A stretch of DNA of 64,000 nt from DATLFA01 sp039915945 (GTDB lineage: Bacteria > Actinomycetota > Acidimicrobiia > Acidimicrobiales > WLNW01): positions 1 through 64,000 of the forward strand of contig JBDSMH010000085.1 of assembly GCA_039915945.1 (NCBI GenBank), written 5' to 3'. Under the pieces are notes generated by a model. It was not told where the DNA came from and did not search any database. It saw only the letters and a program-made list of their open reading frames with translations. Below are positions 34,579 to 43,597 of this stretch, one piece after another; positions within the stretch are counted from its first letter, which is position 1, and the number at the start of each line of letters is the position of its first letter. Position numbers and translations under genes: made by a program.

Positions 34579-35679
34579 TCAGCGGAAGGCGGGCATCACT
34601 TCGGTGGCGAAGCGCTGCATGCGCCGGGCGATCTCGTCGGGCGGAGTCGGTGCCGTCTCGAGACCGAACACGCAGCACACGTTGCCGATGCCCATCGCTT
34701 CGAGGGCGAGTAGTTGCGTGATCACGCGGTCGGTGCCGCCCGCAACCCAGCGGTCGTGCCAGTCGGGCTCGTGGTCGTAGTACGCGAGGTCGCGGCCGTG
34801 CCACCCCTTCTCCCAGTACTCGTACCCCTTGGCGATCGCACCGTCCTTGTTGCGGGGCAGCAGTCGCGGGTCGGTCGACAGTGACGTCACCTTCGGTGCG
34901 CGCGACACGTAGTCGCGGGCCGCGTCGTCGGTGTCGTCGACCCACACGTACCGCACGGCGACGAGCTCGGGCGGCGCAGCGCCGTGGCCGTGGGCTTGCG
35001 CCACCCCCAGCCACAAGTCGGCCAACTCTGCGAGGCGACCGGTGCGCACTGTGGAGTCGACGATGAACGGAATGCCTTGCGCGGCGTAGTGGGAAATGCT
35101 GTCGACGTTGACGGATGCGTAGTACAGCGGCGGACTCGGTTGCTGCACCGGCCGCGGTTGTAGGTGGACGCCGTCGAAATCCCAGAAGCGACCGTGGTGA
35201 TCGACGCGATCTCGGGTCCAAAGCGCCCGCAGCACTTGGATCGCTTCGTCGGTGCGTTCGCGCGCTTCGTCGAGAGGGACCGCGAACGCGTCGAACTCGA
35301 CCGACTGATAGCCGCGGCCGATGCCGACGTCGACGCGCCCTCCGCTCAACACGTCGACGAGCGCGATCTCTTCCGCGACCCGGATGGGATGGTGCAGGGG
35401 GAGCGTGATCACCGCGGTGCCGAGACGGATGCGATCGGTGAGCGCGGCCGCGTGCGCGGCCATCGTCATGGTGTTGGGCAAGAAGCCGTAGTCGGTGAAA
35501 TGGTGCTCTCGCATCCAGCAGGTATCGAAGCCCAGCCGGTCGGCCGCACGGATCAACATCAACTCGTCGGCAATCGCCCGATGATGGGTCGCACCCACTC
35601 GTTGGCCCTCGAGAAGATGGTCGGGAGCAACGACCTTGGCGTCGGTCAGCATGAAGGAGTGGAACGTCGAGAACTTCAC
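34579..35679 (-). CDS. LLM-class flavin-dependent oxidoreductase
   Basis: A 366-residue luciferase-like monooxygenase. CWMREHHFTDYGFLPNTMTM near residue 55, RIRLGTAVITLPLHHPIR, VLSGGRVDVGIGRGYQSVEF and the late RFATEVMPAF tail match the family. The start is GTG at 35679. The gene is convergent with the arylsulfatase, with two bases between the stops, and its start faces the importer operon. Cofactor (FMN or F420) and substrate are not determinable. It is a distant relative of the LLM gene at 20390, not a recent copy. Confidence 0.9.
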   Translation of the reverse strand: MKFSTFHSFMLTDAKVVAPDHLLEGQRVGATHHRAIADELMLIRAADRLGFDTCWMREHHFTDYGFLPNTMTMAAHAAALTDRIRLGTAVITLPLHHPIRVAEEIALVDVLSGGRVDVGIGRGYQSVEFDAFAVPLDEARERTDEAIQVLRALWTRDRVDHHGRFWDFDGVHLQPRPVQQPSPPLYYASVNVDSISHYAAQGIPFIVDSTVRTGRLAELADLWLGVAQAHGHGAAPPELVAVRYVWVDDTDDAARDYVSRAPKVTSLSTDPRLLPRNKDGAIAKGYEYWEKGWHGRDLAYYDHEPDWHDRWVAGGTDRVITQLLALEAMGIGNVCCVFGLETAPTPPDEIARRMQRFATEVMPAFR

Positions 35680-35797
35680 CGCGGCTCCGAAGTTTTCGAC
35701 GACCGTAGTCGGCCGTGCATATTTCTGGTGTTTGCCGTCACACCGCTGATCCCACTAGCGTCCCGCCTGTTATTGGGGATTGATCAGAGGGGGAACC

Positions 35798-37072
35798 TTG
35801 AGGAAAGCCCGTTGGATTGTCGCGTCGCTCCTCGCCTTCGCACTTGTTGCGGTGGCGTGCGGTGACGACGGAGAGACCTCGGCCACCACCACTACGGCGG
35901 CGCCGTCCGGTTCGAACACCACTGCCGGTGGCGCAGGCACCACGGCTGCGGCGGCGACCTGCAAGACCGACCGGGCCTTGAAGCTCGTCGGCTTGGCCGA
36001 GAAGCCACCCGAAAGCGCAAACGCCATCCCCGACTTTGCGAACGGTTGGGAACTCGCCGTTCAGCAGATCAACGACAAGGGCGGGGTCTGCGGGCAAAAG
36101 ATCGATTTCGAGCGTATTCCGATGAGCCCGACCGACGTCGCGACGGCAAAGGTGGCCTACCTCTCGGCCATCGACAAGAAAGCCGACATGACCTTCGGCA
36201 TGAACAGCAGCACCATCGTGCTCGCGGTGTCCCCAGAGGTGCTCAAGGCGGCGACGCCGAACATCTATCTGTCGGCGGCGTCGCAAGTGTTCCTCGGGGC
36301 TGCCAGCGGCGTCGGGAACGAGTGGGGCTTCGTCATTCGTCCCCGCAACAACTCCTCGGCGGTCGTCCAAGCCGACTACCTCACCAAGGATCTCGGCAAG
36401 AAGAAGATCGGTTTGCTGTGTGCCATCGGTGCGTTCGGCGATTCGAGCTGCGGAGCAGCCAAACCGGCCATCGAGGCTGCGGGGGCCACGGTTGTCAGCC
36501 AGCAGAGCGCGGCGACCGACGCGACCAACTTGACGACGCAGATCCTGGCCTTCAAGAACGCTGGTGCCGACGCGATTCTGGCCTTCGAGTTCCCCAACCC
36601 GATGGTCGTGTTGTTCAACCAGATGGCCGACAACTCGCTCAACATCCCGGTCATGGCTGGTGCGTCGGCAGGTCTGGCGATCGCGACGAAGAACGTCAAG
36701 GCTGCTGCCTTGCCGAACGTGCTGGGCATCGATGACTGCGTGCCGGTGGCGGATACGGCGAACAAGGTCGCGGTGGACTTCACTGCGGCGTACCGGGCGA
36801 AGTACAACAACCTCGATCCGGGCTATGCCGCGGCCGAGGCCTACGACTCGGTGTACCTCGCCGCCGAAGCGTTGAAGACTGCGGGCAAGCTCGACAAGAA
36901 GGCGCTCGCCGACGCAATGCGCACCATCACCTATCAAGGTGCGTGCGAGAAGTACAAGTCTGATGCGGGTCAGGGCCTGCACCACGCGTCGTACATCGAG
37001 TCCTTCGACGCAACGGGCAAACCGAAGATCGTGAAGACCGTCGCGATACCGGCGCCCGCCGGCGGCGGATGA
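35798..37072 (+). CDS. Branched-chain-amino-acid-type ABC transporter substrate-binding lipoprotein
   Basis: A 424-residue periplasmic-binding-type protein. The N-terminus RKARWIVASLLAFALVAVAC is a lipoprotein signal with lipobox Cys, followed by a Thr/Ala/Gly-rich linker. The type I binding fold is seen from about residue 60 (ANAIPDFANGWELAVQQIND) to AAEAYDSVYLAAEAL. TTG at 35798 with AGAGGGGG upstream is the likeliest start; a TTG at 35780 also lies in frame. It is the first gene of a complete importer operon; the ligand could be an amino acid, amide or aromatic acid. Confidence 0.9.
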   Translation: MRKARWIVASLLAFALVAVACGDDGETSATTTTAAPSGSNTTAGGAGTTAAAATCKTDRALKLVGLAEKPPESANAIPDFANGWELAVQQINDKGGVCGQKIDFERIPMSPTDVATAKVAYLSAIDKKADMTFGMNSSTIVLAVSPEVLKAATPNIYLSAASQVFLGAASGVGNEWGFVIRPRNNSSAVVQADYLTKDLGKKKIGLLCAIGAFGDSSCGAAKPAIEAAGATVVSQQSAATDATNLTTQILAFKNAGADAILAFEFPNPMVVLFNQMADNSLNIPVMAGASAGLAIATKNVKAAALPNVLGIDDCVPVADTANKVAVDFTAAYRAKYNNLDPGYAAAEAYDSVYLAAEALKTAGKLDKKALADAMRTITYQGACEKYKSDAGQGLHHASYIESFDATGKPKIVKTVAIPAPAGGG

Positions 37073-37108
37073 ATCGGGTTCATTCAACCAAGAACTGAGC
37101 GGAGGCCG

Positions 37109-37128
37109 GCGGCGTCACTCGACGCCGC
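37109..37128 (+). promoter_or_regulatory. Hairpin between binding-protein and permease genes
   Basis: GCGGCGTC and GACGCCGC flank the loop ACTC. It lies in the 104-base gap after the binding-protein gene. Without a T-run it may act as a partial barrier or RNA-stabilising structure, keeping the binding-protein message in excess over the permeases. Confidence 0.5.
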
Positions 37129-37176
37129 AGGCTCCCGCTGCCATTCGCCAGTTTCATCGGGGGAGACGCGCAGGCC

Positions 37177-38070
37177 ATGATCCTGGCCAGTTCCACATCC
37201 AACTTCGTCAGCTATATGTCGGCGGGTATATCCGAAGGCTCGATCACCGCGCTCGCCGCGCTCGGCTTCCTGCTGACGCACAAGGCGACCGGAGTGATCA
37301 GCTTCGCACAAGGTGCGTTCGTAACTCTGGGTGCCTACATCGCGGTTTGGGCCAGCCGTGACCAGGGCTGGCCCTTGCTCCTCGCCGACTTGTTCGCCAT
37401 CGCCGCGATGTTCGTCGTTGGTGTGGCCTCCGAGCGCATCGCCTATCGACCCCTGCGCGGTCGCTCGATCCACGTGGTCGTGATCGCCACCTTCGGCATT
37501 TCCGAGATCGTGATCGCGCTCATCGGTGTGTGGCAGGGCACGCAACCGAAGGGCCTCAGCCCCATCGTCGACGGCACGTTCTCGCTCGGTGGTGCGGTCA
37601 TCCCATGGCAGCGCCTCATCATCCTCCTGGTCACGCTGTTCACCGTCTTCGCCATGGTGATGCTGTTCAAGAGCACGCAGTTCGGCCGGCAGGTGCGGGC
37701 CGTCGCCGCGGATCGCGAAACCGCGCAACTGTGCGCGGTGCCCGTGGGACGACTGTCGATCATCTCGTTCGGCATCGCGGGAGCGCTCGCCGGCCTGGCC
37801 GGTGTGCTCATCGCCCCGGTCGGCGGAATCGACTTGCACTTCGGTTTCCTCATCATGCTCGGCGGCTTTTACGCCGCCATCCTGGGCGGCTTCGGCAGCC
37901 TCGGCGGCGTCGTCGTCGGTGGCTTCATGATCGGTTTCGTGCAATATGTGATCGGTAGCTATTGGTGGGTCGACTACCAGCAGGTGCTGCCCTTCATTCT
38001 TCTCATCGGCATCATCGCCATAAAGCCGACGGGCCTGTTCACCAAGGGGCAGACGCATGGCCGCCTCTGA
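37177..38070 (+). CDS. Branched-chain-type ABC transporter permease, LivH family
   Basis: A 297-residue membrane permease with about eight hydrophobic segments. GLITALAALGFLLTHKATG-like N-terminus (SITALAALGFLLTHKATGVI), FAQGAFVTLGAYIAV and the EAA-like RAVAADRETAQLCAVPVGRL loop near residue 170 are typical of LivH, as is the late GGFYAAILGGFGSLGGVVVGG stretch, split here. It forms the channel with the LivM half of the next gene, which it overlaps by 14 bases. Confidence 0.92.
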   Translation: MILASSTSNFVSYMSAGISEGSITALAALGFLLTHKATGVISFAQGAFVTLGAYIAVWASRDQGWPLLLADLFAIAAMFVVGVASERIAYRPLRGRSIHVVVIATFGISEIVIALIGVWQGTQPKGLSPIVDGTFSLGGAVIPWQRLIILLVTLFTVFAMVMLFKSTQFGRQVRAVAADRETAQLCAVPVGRLSIISFGIAGALAGLAGVLIAPVGGIDLHFGFLIMLGGFYAAILGGFGSLGGVVVGGFMIGFVQYVIGSYWWVDYQQVLPFILLIGIIAIKPTGLFTKGQTHGRL

Positions 38071-40033
38071 GGTGGGCTCCGTTTTGACCGGTGGCGACGC
38101 GTCGGCGAGCACGAACAGTCGGTGGGACCGCGTGCGCCCGCCGATCTACCGCGGGGTGCCTTACATCCGCATCGTGTTGATCTTCGCGGTGATGTTCCTG
38201 TACCGCAGCTTCCGCACCGAAGGCCGAGCCCAGGAAGCGTTGTTCAACGACTGGCTCACTTACGCCCTCGTGGTGTTGGGCTTCTACTTCGTCTTCGGGC
38301 TTGCCGGACAATTCGCATTCAGCCAAGCGGCCGTCTTCGGTCTCGGTGCCTACGCGTCGGCGTGGGCGACCCACAATCCCGACAATCCCTTCATCCTCGG
38401 GCCGATCTTCGCGGTGATCGTGTGCCTCGCCGTCGCGCTCGTGTTCGCGGTGATCATGCAGCGGACGGAGCACTTCTACTTCGCGGTGGGCACGCTCGGG
38501 CTGCAGAACATCATCATTCTCATCGTCTCGAAATGGGACGGCTTTACGCACGGTTCGGGCGGCCAGGCGCTCAACATTCGCCCGCTGTCGCTCTTCGGCA
38601 CCAAGCTCGCGACCGAGTACCGGGTCTTCGAGTTTCTCGTGGTCTCACTCGCCATCCTCATGGTCGTCGCGGCCTTCATCGAGCGGTCGCCCGTGCGGCG
38701 AGAGGCCATCGCCAACCGCGACCAATCGGTCGTCTCGCGCACACTCGGTCTCCCGACGCTGATCAACCGCATCACGATGTTCATGCTCGGTTCGTTCTTC
38801 GCCGCGCTCGCCGGTGCCTTCTATGCGCACCGCTCGTCGTCGGTCACGCCCGAGAGTTTCGGTGTGAGCCTCGGGCTCTTCGTGTTCTTGATGATGATCC
38901 TCGGTGGCATGGGGTCGATGTGGGGAGCGTTGGTCGGCAGTTGGTTCTACGTCTACGCCAACGACAAGATCACCAACGCCAAGACGTCGATCGGAGGCCA
39001 CGAACTCCGCGAGTTCCGCCCGATCATCTTCGGTGTCATCCTCATCCTCGTCATGATCGCGTTGCCCGATGGCATCATCGGTCTGGGGAGCAGGGTCCGT
39101 CGCCTTGTCCGCCGCGACTCGAAGCCGATCATGCCCACCTGGTTGGCGTTGTTGCTCGGTCTCAGCCGTGCGCCCTCGCCGACTGCACCCGCCGGCGACG
39201 GCGAGGTTCGCCCCGCCGTCGATCTGCCCGGGCCTAGTGAACCGAGAGTGGTCTTCGGGCGAACGGTGATCGAGGCAGAGGACTTGTCGGTGAGCTTCGG
39301 CGGCGTCCGCGCCGTCGATCGAGTCTCCATCACGCTCCACGAGGGCGAGATCCTCGGTCTGATCGGGCCCAACGGCAGTGGCAAGTCGACCGCCGTCAAC
39401 GCCATGACCGGCGTCGTTCCTGCCGGTGGCTCGTTGCGCGTCAACGGCCAAAACATCGCGATGGGCAACGCGGGCCGAGTGCGACGGGCCGGTGTGCTAC
39501 GCACGTACCAAACGCCGCAGACCTTCTTGCACATGTCGTGCATCGAGAATGTGTTGCTGACGACCACCGACCGCAAGTACACGGGGATCGTGTCGTCGGT
39601 CGTCCTGCGGCCGTTGATGCTCAAGCACGAGCGCCAGCGGTGGCGTCATGCCGCGGCCGCACTCGACCGCGTTGGCCTGCTCGATCGCGCTGAAGAGTCG
39701 GCCGCCAACTTGTCCTACGGGCAACAACGCCTGCTCGAGGTGGCGCGCACCATCGCCGGCGATCCGACGGTCATCATGCTCGACGAGCCGTCGGCCGGAC
39801 TGAACGCGGCCGAGACCGAGATACTCGCCGGGCATTTGCGGCGACTACGCCAAGATGGCATCTCGTTGCTCGTCATCGATCACAAGATCGACTTCATCAC
39901 CACGTTGGTCGATCGCGTGATCGTCCTCGAGTTGGGCAACCTCGTAGCCGAAGGTGACCCTCGTACGATCTGGCAGGATCACCGTGTGCAGAACGCCTAT
40001 CTCGGCGTCGCGGACGACGAAGTGGTGGCGTGA
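38057..40033 (+). CDS. Fused LivM permease - LivG ATPase
   Basis: A 658-residue fusion. Residues about 30-340 are a LivM-type permease with about eight to nine hydrophobic segments (FVFGLAGQFAFSQAAVFGLG, LMMILGGMGSMWGALVGSW). A Pro/Ala-rich linker (about residues 365-400) leads to a LivG ATPase with Walker A GPNGSGKST near residue 437, signature NLSYGQQRLLEVART near residue 552 and VIMLDEPSAGLNAAE. Fusion of these two subunits is known in several actinobacterial importers. The end overlaps the livF start (GTGA). Confidence 0.93.
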   Translation: MAASEVGSVLTGGDASASTNSRWDRVRPPIYRGVPYIRIVLIFAVMFLYRSFRTEGRAQEALFNDWLTYALVVLGFYFVFGLAGQFAFSQAAVFGLGAYASAWATHNPDNPFILGPIFAVIVCLAVALVFAVIMQRTEHFYFAVGTLGLQNIIILIVSKWDGFTHGSGGQALNIRPLSLFGTKLATEYRVFEFLVVSLAILMVVAAFIERSPVRREAIANRDQSVVSRTLGLPTLINRITMFMLGSFFAALAGAFYAHRSSSVTPESFGVSLGLFVFLMMILGGMGSMWGALVGSWFYVYANDKITNAKTSIGGHELREFRPIIFGVILILVMIALPDGIIGLGSRVRRLVRRDSKPIMPTWLALLLGLSRAPSPTAPAGDGEVRPAVDLPGPSEPRVVFGRTVIEAEDLSVSFGGVRAVDRVSITLHEGEILGLIGPNGSGKSTAVNAMTGVVPAGGSLRVNGQNIAMGNAGRVRRAGVLRTYQTPQTFLHMSCIENVLLTTTDRKYTGIVSSVVLRPLMLKHERQRWRHAAAALDRVGLLDRAEESAANLSYGQQRLLEVARTIAGDPTVIMLDEPSAGLNAAETEILAGHLRRLRQDGISLLVIDHKIDFITTLVDRVIVLELGNLVAEGDPRTIWQDHRVQNAYLGVADDEVVA

Positions 40034-40746
40034 CAATGCTCGAAGTACGAGAGCTCAGTGTTCGCTACGGTGCCGTCGAAGCCGTTCGTGGTATCGACGT
40101 GAGCGTGGGCAGCGGCGACGTTGTCGCGCTGCTGGGGCCGAACGGTGCGGGTAAGACGTCGACGTTGCGGGCGGCGACGGGGCTCGTGCGCTATTCGGGT
40201 TCGGTGACATTCGAAGGCAGCGAAGTCAGCAAGCTCGGCCCCGAGGGGTGCGCCAAGCGCGGTTTGATCCACGTACCCGAAGGCCGACACGTATTCCCCA
40301 CACTGTCGGTGCACGAGAACCTGCAAGTCGGGCGCACCGCAGCACGTGGACGCGACGGTTACTCCTACGACGACGTGTACGACTTGTTCCCCGCGCTCAC
40401 GCAACTCCGCGATCGCAACGGGTGGGCACTGTCGGGTGGCGAACAGCAGATGGTGGCCATCGGCCGGGCGCTCGTCGCGGCGCCGCGGATGTTGCTCCTC
40501 GACGAGCCCTCACTCGGTCTGGCCCCGATCGTGGTCAAGGCCGTGTTCGCGGCGCTGCGCGAGATCCGGGCCAACACGCCCATCCTCATCGTCGAGCAGA
40601 ACACCACGCAGGCGTTGCGACTGTGCGATCGCGCCGCGGCGCTCACGCAGGGCCACATCGTTCTCGAAGGATCGGCGGCAGAGATGAGCGACCGAACCGC
40701 GCTGCTCGACTCGTACCTCGGCCAGACGAAGGCCCACTCCGCGTAG
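40030..40746 (+). CDS. Branched-chain-type ABC transporter ATPase, LivF family
   Basis: A 238-residue ATPase with Walker A GPNGAGKTS near residue 37, the HVPEGRHVFPTLSVHENL loop typical of LivF, signature LSGGEQQMVAIGRAL and LLLDEPSLGLAP. It pairs with the LivG half of the preceding fusion to energise the LivH/LivM channel. The GTG at 40030 overlaps the upstream stop; an ATG two codons later is possible. The acyl-CoA ligase follows six bases after the stop. Confidence 0.94.
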   Translation: MTMLEVRELSVRYGAVEAVRGIDVSVGSGDVVALLGPNGAGKTSTLRAATGLVRYSGSVTFEGSEVSKLGPEGCAKRGLIHVPEGRHVFPTLSVHENLQVGRTAARGRDGYSYDDVYDLFPALTQLRDRNGWALSGGEQQMVAIGRALVAAPRMLLLDEPSLGLAPIVVKAVFAALREIRANTPILIVEQNTTQALRLCDRAAALTQGHIVLEGSAAEMSDRTALLDSYLGQTKAHSA

Positions 40747-40752
40747 GCAACC

Positions 40753-42318
40753 GTGAACTACCCAGGTTCATTCGCCCGCACTCGGCCCGACCACCCGGCG
40801 GTGATCATGGCCGACTCAGGTCGGGTGGTCACCTATCGCGAGCTCGACGAGCGCTCGAATCAACTCGCCCATCTCCTGCGAGCCCGAGGGCTGCGGCGCG
40901 GCGATCACATCGCGATCTTTGCCGAGAATCATGAGCGCTTCCTCGACGCGTTGTGGGCCGCGGCGCGCAGTGGCTTGTATTTCACCCCCGTGAACTCGCA
41001 TCTGACCGCCGACGAAGCCGGCTACATCGTCGACGACTGCGACGCCAAAGCCATCATCACCTCGACGGCATTGGCCTCGGTCGCGACGGCGATGCTGCCG
41101 CATCTCTCGCGGTGCGAAGTGCGCTTGATGTTCGACTCGGGCGCGGATGCTGTGGGCGTGCCCGACCATTTCGAGTCGCTCGAGGCTGCGGTCGAGTCGT
41201 ACGCGACTACGCCGATCGCCGACGAGTCGCAAGGCACCGGGATGTTCTATTCGTCGGGTACGACCGGCGTACCCAAGGGCATCTTGCCGCCGTTGCCCGA
41301 CGCGCCGGCCGAAGACGTCACTGCGGTGAGCGAAGCGATGCGCGTGATGTGGGGCATCGGTCCCGACACCGTCTATCTGTCGCCGGCCCCGCTCTATCAC
41401 ACGTCCCCGTCGAACTGCTGCATGGGAGTGCAGCGTTACGGCGGCACCGCGGTGGTGATGGAACGATGGGATCCCGAGGCGGCACTGCGCGCGATCGAGC
41501 GGTACCGCGTGACGACCGCGCAGTTCGTGCCGACGATGTTCGTGCGCATGTTGAAGCTGCCACTCGAGGTGCGCGAGCGCTACGACATCTCGTCGCTCGA
41601 CTACGTGCTGCATACTGCCGCTCCGTGCGCCGTCGAGATCAAGCAGCAGATGCTCGACTGGTGGGGGCCGATCATCCACGAGTGCTACGCCGCGTCGGAG
41701 AACCCGGGGTACACATGGATCGGGCCCGAGGAGTGGTTGCAGCATCGAGGCTCGGTGGGCAAGGCGCAGTGGGGTGTGATCCACATCGTCGACGACGACG
41801 GTCTCGAATGCCCTGCCGGTGAACCGGGCGTGATCTACTTCGAGAACGCGGTTGTGACGTACGAATATCACAAGGATCCGGGCAAGAGCGCCGAGTCGCG
41901 ACACCGTGAGGGTTGGTGGAGCGTCGGCGATGTCGGCTATCTCGACGAAGAGGGCTATCTGTTCCTCACCGACCGCAAGTCGCACATGATCATCGCCGGC
42001 GGGGTCAACATCTATCCGCAAGAGATCGAAAACCTGCTCATCGCTCACCCCAAGGTGCTCGACGTGGCGGTGATCGGTGTGCCCGATGCGGATCTCGGCG
42101 AGCAGGTGAAGGCCGTCGTGCAAACCGACGACCCGTCTCTGTGGGGCGCGGATCTCGAGGCCGAGTTGCTGGCGTATTGCGAAGCGCACCTTGCGCGCTA
42201 CAAGTGCCCGCGCTCGGTGGACTTCGTCGATGAGTTACCGCGCCTGCCGACGGGCAAGCTCTACAAACGACTGTTGAAAGACCGCTACTGGGGTGATCGC
42301 GCGACCCGCATCGTGTGA
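40753..42318 (+). CDS. Acyl-CoA synthetase (AMP-binding family)
   Basis: A 521-residue ANL-superfamily ligase. The P-loop is YSSGTTGVPKG near residue 165, with CYAASENPGYTWIG near residue 310, the WWSVGDVGYLDEEGYLFLTDRKSHMI hinge region (in two parts) and the catalytic Lys in RLPTGKLYKR near the C-terminus. It converts a carboxylic acid, ATP and CoA to acyl-CoA. The GTG start lies six bases after livF, so the imported substrate may be activated by this enzyme, consistent with an aromatic or fatty acid rather than an amino acid. That link is inference. The stop lies in a tandem repeat. Confidence 0.92.
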   Translation: MNYPGSFARTRPDHPAVIMADSGRVVTYRELDERSNQLAHLLRARGLRRGDHIAIFAENHERFLDALWAAARSGLYFTPVNSHLTADEAGYIVDDCDAKAIITSTALASVATAMLPHLSRCEVRLMFDSGADAVGVPDHFESLEAAVESYATTPIADESQGTGMFYSSGTTGVPKGILPPLPDAPAEDVTAVSEAMRVMWGIGPDTVYLSPAPLYHTSPSNCCMGVQRYGGTAVVMERWDPEAALRAIERYRVTTAQFVPTMFVRMLKLPLEVRERYDISSLDYVLHTAAPCAVEIKQQMLDWWGPIIHECYAASENPGYTWIGPEEWLQHRGSVGKAQWGVIHIVDDDGLECPAGEPGVIYFENAVVTYEYHKDPGKSAESRHREGWWSVGDVGYLDEEGYLFLTDRKSHMIIAGGVNIYPQEIENLLIAHPKVLDVAVIGVPDADLGEQVKAVVQTDDPSLWGADLEAELLAYCEAHLARYKCPRSVDFVDELPRLPTGKLYKRLLKDRYWGDRATRIV

Positions 42319-42374
42319 CCAAGGTCGTGTGGCCAAGGTCGTGTGGCCAAGGTCGTGTGGCCAAGGTCGTGTGA
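42311..42374. repeat. Tandem 14-base repeat between convergent genes
   Basis: TCGTGTGGCCAAGG (first copy TCGTGTGACCAAGG) is repeated four times with a partial fifth copy. The first copy contains the last codons and stop of the acyl-CoA synthetase gene, and the last ends two bases before the convergent amidohydrolase stop. Confidence 0.92.
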
Positions 42375-42375
42375 T

Positions 42376-43554
42376 TCAGCGGCCGATGAGCGTGAGGGCG
42401 TTGGTGCGCAGCACCTTGGTGAGTTCGCCGGCGTCGAGCATCGGCGCGAACTTGCGAACCGCATCGAGTGTGTGGGGCCACGTCGAATCTTGATGGGGAT
42501 AGTCGGTTTCGAACGTGATCTGATCGATGCCGATGCGATCGCGCGATTCGAGACCAGCAAGGTCGTCATAGAAGCAGCCGTACACCTGACGCATGTACGT
42601 GCTCGGCGGTTCGGGCAGGCGGTTGCCGTCGGTGGCCCAGATTTCCTTTTTCCAAAGGTTGTCGGCGCGCTCGAGCACATACGGCATCCAGCCGATCTGT
42701 CCCTCGGCGAAGCACACCCGCAGATTGGGATAGCGCGCCAGGGCTCCCGAGAACAACCAATCCGACAACGACATCACCGACGTCATGAACACGAGCGAAG
42801 CGGTCACCGCGGGCGGGGCGTCGGGCGACGAAGTCATCCACGTCGAACCCGAACCGATGTGCATGAAAATGGCGGTGCCGGTGTCGTTGCATGCGGCGAA
42901 GAACGGCTCCCAGTACTTGTCGCGGTCGTGGATCGTCGGCAGCCCGAGCTTGCCCGGCAGCTCGGAGAACGCCACCGCGCGCACGCCGCGCGCCGCGTTG
43001 CGCCGAACCTCGTCAGCGGCGAGGTTTGCGTCCCACAACGGCACGACGCACAACGGGATCAGCCGGCCGTTGGAATCACCCGTCCATTCATCGACCATCC
43101 AGTCGTTGTAGGCCCGCACGCACGCGAGAGCAAGATCCTTGTCAGCGCGTTCGGCGAAGAGTTGGCCGCAGAAGCGGGGGAACGTCGGGAAGCACAACGA
43201 CGCTTCGATGTGGTTGAGGTCCATATCGGCGAGGCGGGCCGAAGGGTCGTAGCAACCAGGGCGCATCTGGTCGAACGCGATCGGTCCCATCCACCACTCG
43301 GATTCGTCGTAACCCGCGCACGCGTTGAGCATCTGATGCGACCAGGCGAGATCTTCGTAGACCCACCAATCGGTCTCGGGTCCGTCGCCGCCTTTGCGGA
43401 ACACTTGGACGCCTTGGACCCAATCGATCGACGAACCGTCACGCACCACGCGTGGGCCCAGGTCGCGCTGTTTCGCCGGTAGCCAGCGCTGCCACACATG
43501 CGGCGGCTCGATGACGTGATCGTCGAGCGAGATGATGAGCGGAATGTCGGCCAT
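42376..43554 (-). CDS. Amidohydrolase family protein (COG2159-type)
   Basis: A 392-residue metal-dependent hydrolase/decarboxylase. ISLDDHVIEPPHVWQRW holds the N-terminal metal motif, LCFPTFPRFCGQ near residue 125, CVRAYNDWMVDEW, FMHIGSGS in mid-barrel and TFETDYPHQDSTWP near residue 350 for the last metal site. ATG at 43554 has AAGGGGGCGAC upstream. It is divergent from a close paralogue at 43598 with 43 bases between, so the two probably share a control region and arose by duplication and inversion. Confidence 0.9.
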   Translation of the reverse strand: MADIPLIISLDDHVIEPPHVWQRWLPAKQRDLGPRVVRDGSSIDWVQGVQVFRKGGDGPETDWWVYEDLAWSHQMLNACAGYDESEWWMGPIAFDQMRPGCYDPSARLADMDLNHIEASLCFPTFPRFCGQLFAERADKDLALACVRAYNDWMVDEWTGDSNGRLIPLCVVPLWDANLAADEVRRNAARGVRAVAFSELPGKLGLPTIHDRDKYWEPFFAACNDTGTAIFMHIGSGSTWMTSSPDAPPAVTASLVFMTSVMSLSDWLFSGALARYPNLRVCFAEGQIGWMPYVLERADNLWKKEIWATDGNRLPEPPSTYMRQVYGCFYDDLAGLESRDRIGIDQITFETDYPHQDSTWPHTLDAVRKFAPMLDAGELTKVLRTNALTLIGR

Positions 43555-43597
43555 GTCGCCCCCTTGAGCTTGAAGATTACTGGGGTAGCCTGAACGT

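Noticed and set aside
42311..42374. CRISPR array
   Set aside because: The units are directly adjacent with no spacers, and no cas gene is present.
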